NCBI GenBank assembly: GCA_951813535.1
Contig: OX638345.1
Location: 1,733,158-1,797,157, forward strand
DNA length: 64,000 nucleotides
Origin: an uncultured Dehalococcoidia bacterium
GTDB lineage: Bacteria; Chloroflexota; Dehalococcoidia; Lucifugimonadales; UBA3495
Direction: 5' to 3'
The translations under genes and the position numbers were made by a program. Below the pieces are notes generated by a model. That model was not told the DNA's origin. It did no database searches and saw nothing but the letters and a program-made list of their open reading frames with translations. This document shows positions 22,849 to 31,804 of the stretch, piece after piece; the first letter of the stretch is position 1; each line of letters begins with the position of its first letter.

Positions 22849-24552
22849 ATGACCACCACCAACACGAACGACTGCGGCGAAGGGATCCTAGAGGCGTTTC
22901 GCAACCTCGGCGTTGATTACATAATCTCATCACCCGGTTCCGAATGGGCGCCGGTATGGGAGGCGCTGGCCCGCCAGAAGGTCAACGAAACGCCCGGGCC
23001 GCAGTACATCAACTGCTGGCACGAGACCCTGGCGGTGAACATGGCCAGCGGGTACACCAGGGTAACCGGCCGCATGCAGGCGGTCCTGTTGCACGCTGGC
23101 GTCGGCCTGCTGCAGGGCAGCATGGGCGTGCACGGCGCCATGATCGGCGAGGTGCCGATGCTGGTGTGCTCCGGCGAAGCGACCAGCTATGGCGAAGACC
23201 CGGAGATTGATCCCCAGGGCCAGTGGTACCGCAACCTCAGCGTGGTGGGAGGGCCGGACCGGTTCGCCGACGCCTTCACCAAGTGGAGCGGAAGAGCCAC
23301 CAGCCCGCACACCGTGTACGAGCAGTTGGTGCGCGCCGGCGAATTGGCCCAGCGGGTTCCCCAGGGGCCGTCCTTCATGAACATCCCCATCGAGACCATG
23401 GTGCATTCGTGGACTCCGCCGCAAAAGCTGCGCACCGTCCCGTCGGCTCCCAAAACCCGCCCGGCGGACCAGGACATTGCCGAGCTGGCCGATCTGATCG
23501 CCCGCAGCAAATCGCCGCTGATAATCACGGACAGCGCGGGGCGGGAAGTGGCCGGCTTCAACAACCTGGTGGCCCTGGCCGAGATGTTCGCCATTCCGGT
23601 GGTGGAAAGCGCGGCGCTGTACGCCAACTTCCCCAAGGGACACCCGCTGTACCTCGGTGGACAGTCGGAGCGGTACCTCCAGCAGGCCGATCTGGTGATC
23701 CTGGCCGGCAGCCGCGCCCCCTGGTATCCGCCCCAGGCCGGCCCGCAGCATGCCACCGTTGTGGCCATGGGAGAAACCACGGTCAAAGACTACATGGTCT
23801 ACCAGAACCTGTTCGCCGACCGCTATGTCGAGGGCGATATCGCCATCGGGCTGGGTCTGCTGGTCGAGGCTTTGCAACCCTCCGTGGCCGGTCGCCGCGA
23901 CGAAATCGAAGCGCGTCGTCAGCGTTGGGCTGCGGAACATGATCGGTTGGCCGAGGAAACCTACGCGGCGGAGGCCGCCGCCAGCGCCAGCCGGCCCATC
24001 GACCCCGCCTGGCTATGCGCCGTGCTCAGCGAGGTAATGCCCGACAACGTTGTCTACGCAGAGGAAGTCACCACCCACCGAGGCGCTATAGGCCGTCACG
24101 TCGTCTGGGATCGGCCCCAGAGTTACTACAAGACCAACGGAGGCCTGGGTCAGGGCCTGGGACTGGCGCTGGGCGTCAAGCTGGCGAAGCCCGACCAGCC
24201 CGTGGTGGCGCTCATGGGCGACGGCGGTTTTCTGTACAACCCGGTGACCCAGTGCTTCGGCGTCGCCTGCGAGGCCAACCTGCCCTTCATGACCGTGCTG
24301 TTCAACAACGAGTGCTACGAGGCCATGCGGGGCAACCACCTGGCCTACTACCCCGACGGCGTGGCCGCACGCTCCGACATCTGGCACGGCGTGCACATCC
24401 CCGGGCCCGACTACGCCAAGCTGATGGAGCCTTTCGGCGGCTACGGGGAACGGGTAGATGATCCCAACCAGTTGGCTCAGGCTCTACGCAACGGACTGGA
24501 CGCCGTCAACGAAGGGCGCATCGCGCTAATCGACGTCGTCCTCAATAAGTGA
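22849..24552 (+). CDS. thiamine diphosphate-dependent enzyme, acetolactate synthase/decarboxylase type
   Basis: This 567-residue cytoplasmic enzyme has three domains: Pyr (1-170) with the cofactor-activating E59 in 'CWHETLAVNMA', a central domain (195-330), and PP (370-560) with 'GDGGFLYNPVTQ...NN', the Mg-ThDP motif. It decarboxylates or condenses 2-oxo acids. The exact product is unclear: benzoylformate decarboxylase, oxalyl-CoA-type and acetolactate synthase enzymes share this layout. AGGAGG precedes the ATG. It ends 4 bases before the convergent amidase gene. Confidence 0.85.
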   Translation: MTTTNTNDCGEGILEAFRNLGVDYIISSPGSEWAPVWEALARQKVNETPGPQYINCWHETLAVNMASGYTRVTGRMQAVLLHAGVGLLQGSMGVHGAMIGEVPMLVCSGEATSYGEDPEIDPQGQWYRNLSVVGGPDRFADAFTKWSGRATSPHTVYEQLVRAGELAQRVPQGPSFMNIPIETMVHSWTPPQKLRTVPSAPKTRPADQDIAELADLIARSKSPLIITDSAGREVAGFNNLVALAEMFAIPVVESAALYANFPKGHPLYLGGQSERYLQQADLVILAGSRAPWYPPQAGPQHATVVAMGETTVKDYMVYQNLFADRYVEGDIAIGLGLLVEALQPSVAGRRDEIEARRQRWAAEHDRLAEETYAAEAAASASRPIDPAWLCAVLSEVMPDNVVYAEEVTTHRGAIGRHVVWDRPQSYYKTNGGLGQGLGLALGVKLAKPDQPVVALMGDGGFLYNPVTQCFGVACEANLPFMTVLFNNECYEAMRGNHLAYYPDGVAARSDIWHGVHIPGPDYAKLMEPFGGYGERVDDPNQLAQALRNGLDAVNEGRIALIDVVLNK

Positions 24553-24556
24553 TGGA

Positions 24557-25729
24557 TCAGCCGGTAATCTCCCGCGCCAACTCAATCAACTGCTCGTCAG
24601 TCCCGTGGTCTCCCAGCAACGACAGGCCCACGGGCAGGCCATCAACTTCGGCCAGCGGCAAACTGATCTGCGGCCGGCCAGTGTTCCCGGCAATCGAGGT
24701 GAGCGCGCTGTTGCGCAGCCGCAGCGTGTGGCGCTCGGAAACGCGCTGGCCAAGCAGCGGAGCCGGGGACACGGTGGTCGGCAGACACACGACGACGTCG
24801 CCACCATTGAACACCTCGTTCATGCGAGAGATGACGGCATCACGGCCGGCCTGAGCGGTGACGATCTGCTCGTCCGTTACCGAGCGGGCCAGGGCGTAGC
24901 GGTCCGATACCTCGAAGCTGAAGGTGGGATTGACCTGGTCGATCCAGTCCCGGGCCGACTCCCACGCCTCGCGACTCTGCAACACCTGTTGGTGACCCGA
25001 CCATTCTTCCAGGCTGGTGGGGGAGAGTCGCAGCGCTGACGACGCTGTGAACAGCGGGCGAACCTTCGCCAGAACCGTTTCCAAAGCCGCGCGAGTTGCC
25101 GGCTCGGCAAGTTCGAAGGCGTCCTCCGCGATGACCAGGCGTTGCGGACGCCGAGTTGCGGGGCCCGGCGGGAGTATGATGGAGCCCACACGGGCGAAGG
25201 TCTCGGCGTCCCGTGCGAACCAGCCGATGGTGTCGAAGGACGGCGCTTGGAGCAGCATGCCGTCCAACGGGATTCGCCCGTGGGTGGGCCGCAAGCCATA
25301 GAGTCCGCAAAAGCTCGACGGCACGCGCACCGAACCGCCGGTGTCCGAGCCCAGCGCGAAGTCCACTACCTGTCCAGCCACGGCAGACGCGGACCCGCTG
25401 GACGAACCGCCGGGCACACGCCCCGGTGCATTGGGATTGACCGGCGTCCCGTAGTGCATATTCTCGCCGAAGATGCCGCGGGTCAGCTCGTCGGTGATGG
25501 TCTTGCCGACCATGGACGCGCCGGCTTCCACCAGCCGCTGCACCACCCAGGCGTTGGTTGCCGCAGGTCCGTGGGTAGCGAGCCAATGCGGGTTCCCGCA
25601 TCCGGTCACGTGGCCCGCGATATCGAAGATGTCCTTGGCCGCGAAGGTGAGGCCGGACAACGGCCCGTTGTCGGAGCCAGGCAGGTGGGCGTTGCTATCG
25701 GGAACGAAGGCGTTCAGTGGGCCGGCCAT
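24557..25729 (-). CDS. amidase signature-family hydrolase
   Basis: This 390-residue enzyme has the Ser-cisSer-Lys triad of the amidase signature family: K32 in 'AAKDIFD', the GGSSSGSA loop (S109 or S110) and S133 in 'GSDTGGSVRVPS'. It hydrolyses an amide or carbamoyl group. It is the last gene of a minus-strand operon with an enolase-superfamily dehydratase (2 bases away) and a hydantoinase-like amidohydrolase. The order suggests ring opening of a cyclic amide followed by amide cleavage. The length is at the short end of the family but all motifs are present. Confidence 0.88.
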   Translation of the reverse strand: MAGPLNAFVPDSNAHLPGSDNGPLSGLTFAAKDIFDIAGHVTGCGNPHWLATHGPAATNAWVVQRLVEAGASMVGKTITDELTRGIFGENMHYGTPVNPNAPGRVPGGSSSGSASAVAGQVVDFALGSDTGGSVRVPSSFCGLYGLRPTHGRIPLDGMLLQAPSFDTIGWFARDAETFARVGSIILPPGPATRRPQRLVIAEDAFELAEPATRAALETVLAKVRPLFTASSALRLSPTSLEEWSGHQQVLQSREAWESARDWIDQVNPTFSFEVSDRYALARSVTDEQIVTAQAGRDAVISRMNEVFNGGDVVVCLPTTVSPAPLLGQRVSERHTLRLRNSALTSIAGNTGRPQISLPLAEVDGLPVGLSLLGDHGTDEQLIELAREITG

Positions 25730-25731
25730 GG

Positions 25732-26778
25732 TTACAGCATTTCCTCATTAAGTGTGACGCCAAAGCCCGGACTATCGGACAGGGCGATATAACCGTCCTC
25801 CGGCTCCGGTTCGTCGATCCAGAGCACGTCTCGGGGAGAACGGATGTGGTCGGAGTGATACTCGGCGAAATCTGCCCAGTCGGAGGCGGCGATGAGATGC
25901 AGCCCCCAAACCTCGGCTCCCCGGTGGGGCGAGACCGGTACGCCGGCGTCTCGGGCCAGGTCGATGATGCGCAGGCCCGCCGTGATCCCGCCGCACCACG
26001 TGATATCGGGTTGCCACACGCCCAGAGCATCGGCGCGGGCGATGTCCGCGAACCCGAAGTGGGTGAACTCGTGCTCCCCGCCGGCGATAAGCGTCGGGGC
26101 CGCCACCGCGCGCAGGTCGGCTTGACCGCTTAGATCGTCCGGTGTCAGCACGTCCTCGTACCAGTAGAGGTTGTACTCGGAAAGGATGTCGGCCATTTGT
26201 ATGGTGACCTCGGCATCCCACGACATGTAGCAGTCGACCATCAGGCGGGCATCCGGACCATATTGCTGTCGGGCGTTTGCCGCCGCTGCCGCGGCCGTCT
26301 CGTAGTCGGCGTCGCCGGCCCAACGGTGGGGAAACTTGTGGGCGCGGAAGCCAAGGTCGCGATACTTCTCCGAATCCGGGCCGGTGGCATAGGCCAGGAT
26401 ATTGGGTTTCCGCGCGCCGCCCAGCAACTCGTACACCGGCTTGTTTTCAGCTTTGGCAAGCAGATCGTACAGAGCGAGGTCCACGCCGCTGAGCGCCATC
26501 ATCGCCAGCCCCTTGCGTCCGTAGGGCAGGGACTGTTCGTAGAGGTGATCCCAGGCGCTCGCAATGTCCGCCAGACTGTTGATCTCGCGGCCGAGCAGCA
26601 ACTCCCGGAAGTGGCGGTTGACGATCTCCACGCCGGCCACACCGCCGCCACCGTATCCGAGGCCGACGGTGCCGACGTCCGTCTCCACCCGAACAACGAT
26701 CTGCCAGAAGTGAGTGCGCCAGGACGGGACGACATGCCGATATTTGGGGTATACCGCCCGTACTTCGGTGATTTTCAT
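25732..26778 (-). CDS. enolase-superfamily sugar-acid dehydratase-like protein
   Basis: This 348-residue protein has a capping domain (1-125) and a barrel (126-348). Metal ligands are D182 ('MVDCYMSWD'), E208 ('YWYEDVL') and E235 ('AGGEHEF'), and a catalytic His is at 285 in 'SPHRGAEVWG'. The pattern fits the L-rhamnonate dehydratase-like branch of the mandelate racemase subgroup. It probably takes a proton alpha to a carboxylate and removes water. No spacer separates it from the hydantoinase-like gene (stop and start touch), so co-translation is expected. The true substrate is unknown. Confidence 0.85.
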   Translation of the reverse strand: MKITEVRAVYPKYRHVVPSWRTHFWQIVVRVETDVGTVGLGYGGGGVAGVEIVNRHFRELLLGREINSLADIASAWDHLYEQSLPYGRKGLAMMALSGVDLALYDLLAKAENKPVYELLGGARKPNILAYATGPDSEKYRDLGFRAHKFPHRWAGDADYETAAAAAANARQQYGPDARLMVDCYMSWDAEVTIQMADILSEYNLYWYEDVLTPDDLSGQADLRAVAAPTLIAGGEHEFTHFGFADIARADALGVWQPDITWCGGITAGLRIIDLARDAGVPVSPHRGAEVWGLHLIAASDWADFAEYHSDHIRSPRDVLWIDEPEPEDGYIALSDSPGFGVTLNEEML

Positions 26779-28197
26779 CTATTCGACGGGACCGCCCAGC
26801 GGGGCGACCGGTGAGCCGCTTTCCAGGAATGTACCGTATCCCGGGTTCTGCTGGAGCTCGCCCTCCCGCAACAGCACCTGCCCCCTCAGCATGGTGATCC
26901 AGGGGCGACCGTTGACCTGCCAACCCTCAAACAGGGTGTATCCCGCGTTGCTGTGATGGTCGCTGGCGGTGACGATGCGGTCGCCGTTGGGGTCCAGAAT
27001 GAGGAAGTCGGCGTCGGAGCCCACCTGGATCACGCCCTTGCGGGGGTAGATGCCGAAGACGCGGGCCGGGTTTTCCGACATGACGCGGGCCAGCCACCAG
27101 ATGGGCAGGCCACGTTTGACCACGCCCTCGCTGTACATCAGCGGCACGATGGTCTCGATGCCGGGCGAGCCGAAGGGAACGGACATGCCGTTGGCGTCGA
27201 CGAAGATGTTGTCCCAACCGGGCTGCTTAAGTTCCTGGGGATGCGGCGAGTGGTCGCTGGCGACAATGGAGACGTGGCCCTGGCGCAGGCCCTCCCATAG
27301 TGAGTCGCGGTCGGGCCCGTCGTCGGGTCGGAGCGGCGGTCCGATCTTCGCCAATGGGCCCCGCTCCGCCATCTGCGCGTCCGATAGCAGCAGGTATTGG
27401 GGGCAGGTTTCCGTCCACACGCGTTGGCCGAGGCTCTGGGCCTGCTTGATCCGTTCCAATCCTAACTGGGTGCTCAGGTGCACCACGTAGGTTGGGCAGC
27501 GGGTTGCGGCAGACATCTTCACTGCCCGGTTGATCGCTTCCTCTTCAGCCCAGTCCGGACACGCTGTCGGGAAGTCCGTCGGATGCGTATGGCCTTCTCC
27601 CAACAGCTTGTTTTCGAGGTATTCGATGATGTTGCCGCTCTCGCAGTGGAGTTGCAGGACCCCACCTCCACGACCCACCAGGTCCATCGCCTCGCAGATG
27701 TAGTCGTCGTCGCACATCCGGCCGGGGCGCTTCTTGTAGGTCATGAACATCTTGTAGGACTTCACGCCCAGGTCGACGGCGTCCGGCAAACCGGACAGGA
27801 TGCTGGGCCGGTTCTGCAGGATGAAGTGGAAGGCAAAGTCAGTGAGAGCCACGCCTTCGACGGTTTCCCGGGTGCGGTGCACGGCCTGGGGCAGCGTTTC
27901 GTCGCCCTCCAGCTGATAGGTGCCAAAGGGCACCAGGGTGGTCAGGCCGGCGTGGGCGGCGGCCAGCGAGCCCAGGGCGTAGTCGTCGTGGCCGTCCAGG
28001 TGGACGTGGCTGTCGATCAGGCCGGGAAGCACGAACTTGCCCGATGCGTCGATGTACTGGTCAGCCGGCGGCAGGTAGTTTTCCGGTCCAATCGCGACGA
28101 TCTTCTCGCCGGAGATGGCGATGGAACTCTCGTAGACCTGCGACGAGGTTACGATCTGCCCGCCTACGATGACCGTATCCACATGATTGGTGGCCAT
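26779..28197 (-). CDS. dihydropyrimidinase/hydantoinase/allantoinase-like amidohydrolase
   Basis: This 472-residue protein has a beta-sandwich formed by both ends and a TIM barrel. Metal residues are H64 and H66 in 'DSHVHLDGHD', the candidate carboxylated Lys in 'VKSYKMFMTY', His in 'LQLHCES', His in 'VVHLST' and Asp in 'ASDHSPHP'. Such enzymes open cyclic amides (hydantoins, dihydropyrimidines, allantoin). A strong AGGAGG-like site precedes the ATG. It heads the operon with the dehydratase and amidase. Which ring it opens cannot be told. Confidence 0.87.
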   Translation of the reverse strand: MATNHVDTVIVGGQIVTSSQVYESSIAISGEKIVAIGPENYLPPADQYIDASGKFVLPGLIDSHVHLDGHDDYALGSLAAAHAGLTTLVPFGTYQLEGDETLPQAVHRTRETVEGVALTDFAFHFILQNRPSILSGLPDAVDLGVKSYKMFMTYKKRPGRMCDDDYICEAMDLVGRGGGVLQLHCESGNIIEYLENKLLGEGHTHPTDFPTACPDWAEEEAINRAVKMSAATRCPTYVVHLSTQLGLERIKQAQSLGQRVWTETCPQYLLLSDAQMAERGPLAKIGPPLRPDDGPDRDSLWEGLRQGHVSIVASDHSPHPQELKQPGWDNIFVDANGMSVPFGSPGIETIVPLMYSEGVVKRGLPIWWLARVMSENPARVFGIYPRKGVIQVGSDADFLILDPNGDRIVTASDHHSNAGYTLFEGWQVNGRPWITMLRGQVLLREGELQQNPGYGTFLESGSPVAPLGGPVE

Positions 28198-28214
28198 GGC
28201 GAAACCTCCTTATG

Positions 28215-29387
28215 CTAGAAAACGCCCTGTGGTTCCAACCCCAGCAGGTACTGTCCGGCCGTTTCGTAGTGTACGTGGTGACCCTGGACGTGCTGCGTGA
28301 TGACGTGAATGTCCTGGAATCGCCGCTGGATCGGGTTGGACTGGAAAATGCCGCTGGCGCCGCACAGGGTGTACGCGGCGTCCACCACTTGGGCCGATGT
28401 GCGTATGGCATGGGTCGCGGCCACCCGCAGTTGGATGCGTTCATCGGTGGTGAGCGTCCCCCTGGTGCAAGCCGACTCCCACAGCCGTCCGTGCGTTTCC
28501 CTGAGGAAAGCCCGGGCAGAACTCTGCTGCGCGTGGGCCTCGCCAATGGTGCGCTGGGTGGTCTGGTGGTCGCGAAGCAGGATGCCGGAGCGATAGGGTG
28601 TCCTGCTGCCGCCCACCTCGATAGCAATGTCCAGGCTCTTGCGCGCTACGCCCAGAGCAACGGTGGCGAACCCGGTGGCGAAAAGCAGCGTGGTGGGTAT
28701 CCCGTAGAGTGGGCGGTCGCACCAGGATGGGCCTTCCTGCACGAAGGAGCGTTCCTCGGGAACCAGGAGGTCGTCCACCTGGAAGCTGAAACTGCCGGTT
28801 CCGCGAAGTCCCGCGACTTGCCACAGGTCCACCATTCGCACTTGGTCAATTGGCATCAGGTGCAGGCGAGTTTGTGGAGGTTGCCCATCGGCTCCCGCAC
28901 CGTTCTCGGGGATGACCGGCGCCAGCGCGGCGATCCAGGTGGCGTGATCGCTGCCGCTGCTGAAGTTCCAATGCCCGCTCAGCCGGAAACCTCCCGGCGT
29001 CGGAACCGACTTCGACCCGCCGGCCGGTGGCCCGTTGGTTACCACCGCCCGCTGCTCGCCCCATATTTCCCGCGCCGTGGTCATGGTCATGCGCGTGGAC
29101 CTGGTTGAGAAGACATTGTTCTGATTCAGGCACCAGGCAACGCTGGCATCGGCCTCCGCAAACATCTCCAGAATGTTCAGGAAATCGGTATGAGCCAGCT
29201 CCGCGCCGCCCAATTCGCTTGGCAATAGCAGCCGGAAGAACCCGGCATCCGCCATGCCTGCGGCCAGGTCGGGTGGCATTTGCCGTTCGGCGTCGATCCA
29301 GTCGGCGACCTCGTCGACCCGGTCGACGAAGGGCCGGGCCGCGTCCAGGTAGTGGGCGATATCGTTCGGTGCCTTGGTGGTGGTCAT
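28215..29387 (-). CDS. acyl-CoA dehydrogenase-fold flavin monooxygenase-like protein
   Basis: The start is set at ATG 29387 (a TTG-like upstream extension is unlikely), giving 390 residues. The acyl-CoA dehydrogenase fold is clear: N-terminal helices ('FFRLLLPSELGGAELAHTDF'), a middle beta domain ('FRLSGHWNFSSGSDHATW', 'LRGTGSFSFQVDDLLVP') and C-terminal helices with 'LCGASGIFQSNPIQRRFQDI' and 'QHVQGHH'. The 'SGxWxFxSG...W' and C-terminal 'RxxRDxxxxxxH' patterns match the DszC/HpaH-like oxygenase branch, which uses reduced flavin and O2, rather than true acyl-CoA dehydrogenases. It is probably co-transcribed with the hydantoinase-like gene 17 bases downstream. Confidence 0.85.
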   Translation of the reverse strand: MTTTKAPNDIAHYLDAARPFVDRVDEVADWIDAERQMPPDLAAGMADAGFFRLLLPSELGGAELAHTDFLNILEMFAEADASVAWCLNQNNVFSTRSTRMTMTTAREIWGEQRAVVTNGPPAGGSKSVPTPGGFRLSGHWNFSSGSDHATWIAALAPVIPENGAGADGQPPQTRLHLMPIDQVRMVDLWQVAGLRGTGSFSFQVDDLLVPEERSFVQEGPSWCDRPLYGIPTTLLFATGFATVALGVARKSLDIAIEVGGSRTPYRSGILLRDHQTTQRTIGEAHAQQSSARAFLRETHGRLWESACTRGTLTTDERIQLRVAATHAIRTSAQVVDAAYTLCGASGIFQSNPIQRRFQDIHVITQHVQGHHVHYETAGQYLLGLEPQGVF

Positions 29388-29558
29388 TTGCGCTCTCAAG
29401 GGGCCGTTCCGGCGGTTTCAGGCCTACGGTACACGGGCGCGAATATGGTGTCAAAGGGCGCGGACGAAGGTATTTACATCATCGGTTCACCGACGCATTA
29501 TGTACGCGACAACAGGTAAACGGCTCGCACTCATGCCAGAGATGCGAAGGAGCGAAAG

Positions 29559-30437
29559 ATGGCTTTGTTCGAGGGATTTGAGCGCATGCTGGTGGACACC
29601 AGCGGCGAGGCGGTGAATCTGGTCAAGGGCGGAAGCGGACCCCCGCTGCTGCTGCTGCACGGTTACCCGCAGACCCACACCATGTGGCACAAGATCGCGC
29701 CGAGGCTGGCGGAGGATTTCACGGTGGTCGCGGCGGACCTGCGCGGCTACGGCGACAGCGGCAAGCCCCAGGGCAGCCCCGACCACTTCAACCACTCCAA
29801 GCGGGCTCAGGCGCAGGACCTGGTGGACGCCATGAGCCACCTGGGGTTCGACACCTTCTTCCTGGGCAGCCACGACCGTGGAGCGCGCGTCGCCCACCGG
29901 TTGACCAAGGACCATCCTGAGCGTGTGCTGCGGTTGGCGACGCTGGACATCGTACCCACGCGCCACATGTTCAGCATCGTCAACAAAGAGATGGCGACCA
30001 ATACCTACCACTGGTTCTTCCTGATCCAACCCTACGATTTCCCCGAGCGGGTAATCGGGGCGGATCCGGACTACTACATCCGCTCGCGGTTCATGCGGGA
30101 GCGCAATGCGGAAGAGGTCTTCCCGCCTGAGGCAGTGGAAGAATACGTGCGATGCTTCAGCAACCCCGATGCCATCCACGGGGCGTGCGAGGACTACCGC
30201 GCCGGCGCGAGCATAGATTTGGAGCACGACGAGGCCGACTTCGAGAACAAGGTCAACTGCCCCCACCTGGCGCTGTGGAGCGACCGGGGTTACGTGGGCC
30301 GCACCCAGGACGTTCTCGGCGTGTGGCGCAACTATTCCAACAACGTGGAAGGACAATCCCTGCCTTCGGGCCACTACATCGCCGAGGAATTGCCGGACGA
30401 TTGCTATCGGCTGTTCCACGAATTCTTCACGAGGTAG
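29559..30437 (+). CDS. fluoroacetate dehalogenase-like alpha/beta hydrolase
   Basis: This 292-residue protein matches the DehH1/FAcD type closely in layout. It has the oxyanion 'LHGYPQTHTMW' (H34), 'DLRGYGDS', the nucleophile in 'SHDRGARVAHR' (D106, with R107 and R110 for the carboxylate), D130 in 'ATLDIVPT', halide-pocket H151-W152 in 'TYHWFFL', Y213 in 'CEDYRAG' and H272 in 'PSGHYIAE'. These are the residues known in FAcD for attack on a 2-haloacid and halide stabilisation. Epoxide hydrolases share the fold but lack this pocket. It starts a plus-strand pair with MmgE/PrpD, divergent from the flavin enzyme (171-bp control region). Confidence 0.85.
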   Translation: MALFEGFERMLVDTSGEAVNLVKGGSGPPLLLLHGYPQTHTMWHKIAPRLAEDFTVVAADLRGYGDSGKPQGSPDHFNHSKRAQAQDLVDAMSHLGFDTFFLGSHDRGARVAHRLTKDHPERVLRLATLDIVPTRHMFSIVNKEMATNTYHWFFLIQPYDFPERVIGADPDYYIRSRFMRERNAEEVFPPEAVEEYVRCFSNPDAIHGACEDYRAGASIDLEHDEADFENKVNCPHLALWSDRGYVGRTQDVLGVWRNYSNNVEGQSLPSGHYIAEELPDDCYRLFHEFFTR

Positions 30438-30445
30438 GTGCGATC

Positions 30446-31801
30446 ATGGCCCAGGATTACCTCGATCAACTGGCACAGTTCGTCGCCGAAACTCGTTGGG
30501 AGGATTTCGACCCCGCCGCCATTGCCGCCGCGAAGGACGTGGCGCTGGACACCATCGGCGCGATCCTCGCCGGCAGCCGCCTGTCGGAAAACGCCAACTT
30601 CGCCAGTCTCGCCGCGACCATGAGCGGACCTGGCAAGGCGACCGTCTTCGGTCATCCACATCGGGTGCAACCAGTGTGGGCCACCATGGTCAACGCCACC
30701 GCCGGCGTGTCGCTGGAGATGGACGAGGGCAACCGCCTCGGCGGAGGGCACCCGTCCATCCACGTAACGCCTGGCGCTATCGCCGTCGGCGAGGATCTCG
30801 GATGCAGCGGCAGCGACGTGCTGGCGAGCATCATCGTGGGCTACGAGGTCATCTCCCGCATTGGCACGGCGACCCAGGTCAAGGCGGAGGTGCACTCCCA
30901 CGGCACATGGGGGACCATCGGCACCGCTGCGGCAACGGCGCGACTGATGGGCTTCGACGCGGCGCAAACGCGGTTGGCGATGAACCTCGCCATGTCCATG
31001 AGTCCCGCCAACACCTGGACCCCCTGCATCGAGGGGGCCACGGTGCGCAACCTGTACCCCGGCCGGTCCGGTTTCCAGGGAATCATGGCTGCCCACCTCA
31101 GCCAGTGCGGATACACCGCCATCGCCGACGGGCCGGCTGACCTGTACCGGACTTTCCTCGGAGAGGGCTTCGATCCGGTCGCGGTGGTCGATGGCCTGGG
31201 AACTGCCGGCAACCTGCGCATCCAGCAGAACTACTTCAAGCTGCACGCCTGCTGCCTGTACAACCACCCGGTGCTGGACGCCGTGCAGGACTTGCTCCGC
31301 GATGAACCTTTCTCCGCCTCCGAAGTGAAAAGCATAGCGGTGACGGCCGCTCCCATCGCCGGCATCATGGCCGACCCGCATCCCGAAAACATGCTGGCCG
31401 CCAAGTTTTCGATCCCCTACGCGGTTGCCGTCGCCATCTGCTACGGCCGCACCGACGTCACCGCGTTCGTGCCCGAGCGGGTGGACAGTGCCGACATTCG
31501 CGCGCTGGCGGAGCGCGTTTCGCTGGACTCCGACCCGGAGATGAACCTGCGCCGCTACGACTATCCGTCGGCGCGGGTCGCCGTGCAGCTTGCTGACGGC
31601 CGTCTCCGCCGGGCCGAGGTCACCTCCCAGCGGGGAGACTTCTCGAATCCCGCCGGCAGGGAGGAATTGCTGGGCAAATTCGATCTGCTGTCTCGGGACA
31701 CCCTCGGCGCGGGCGGAGTGCAGGAGGCCATAGAAACGGCCAGCCGCCTCGATCGGTTGCCCGATCTGAGCGAGCTGACCGCTCTGCTGTCCGTCGCGTA
31801 G
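30446..31801 (+). CDS. MmgE/PrpD-family protein
   Basis: This 451-residue protein starts at ATG 30446, 8 bases after the dehalogenase-like gene. The two-domain MmgE/PrpD fold is recognised from 'ALDTIGAILAGSRLSENANF', 'VNATAGVSLEMDEGNRLGGG', 'HPSIHVTPGAIAVGEDLG', 'HSHGTWGTIGTAAATARLMG' and the lid region 'YFKLHACCLYNHPVLDAV'. PrpD is 2-methylcitrate dehydratase and relatives dehydrate or isomerise other acids. No citrate-cycle partners are near, so another hydroxy acid is the likely substrate. Its stop lies 3 bases from the stop of the convergent amidohydrolase. Confidence 0.87.
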   Translation: MAQDYLDQLAQFVAETRWEDFDPAAIAAAKDVALDTIGAILAGSRLSENANFASLAATMSGPGKATVFGHPHRVQPVWATMVNATAGVSLEMDEGNRLGGGHPSIHVTPGAIAVGEDLGCSGSDVLASIIVGYEVISRIGTATQVKAEVHSHGTWGTIGTAAATARLMGFDAAQTRLAMNLAMSMSPANTWTPCIEGATVRNLYPGRSGFQGIMAAHLSQCGYTAIADGPADLYRTFLGEGFDPVAVVDGLGTAGNLRIQQNYFKLHACCLYNHPVLDAVQDLLRDEPFSASEVKSIAVTAAPIAGIMADPHPENMLAAKFSIPYAVAVAICYGRTDVTAFVPERVDSADIRALAERVSLDSDPEMNLRRYDYPSARVAVQLADGRLRRAEVTSQRGDFSNPAGREELLGKFDLLSRDTLGAGGVQEAIETASRLDRLPDLSELTALLSVA

Positions 31802-31804
31802 CCG

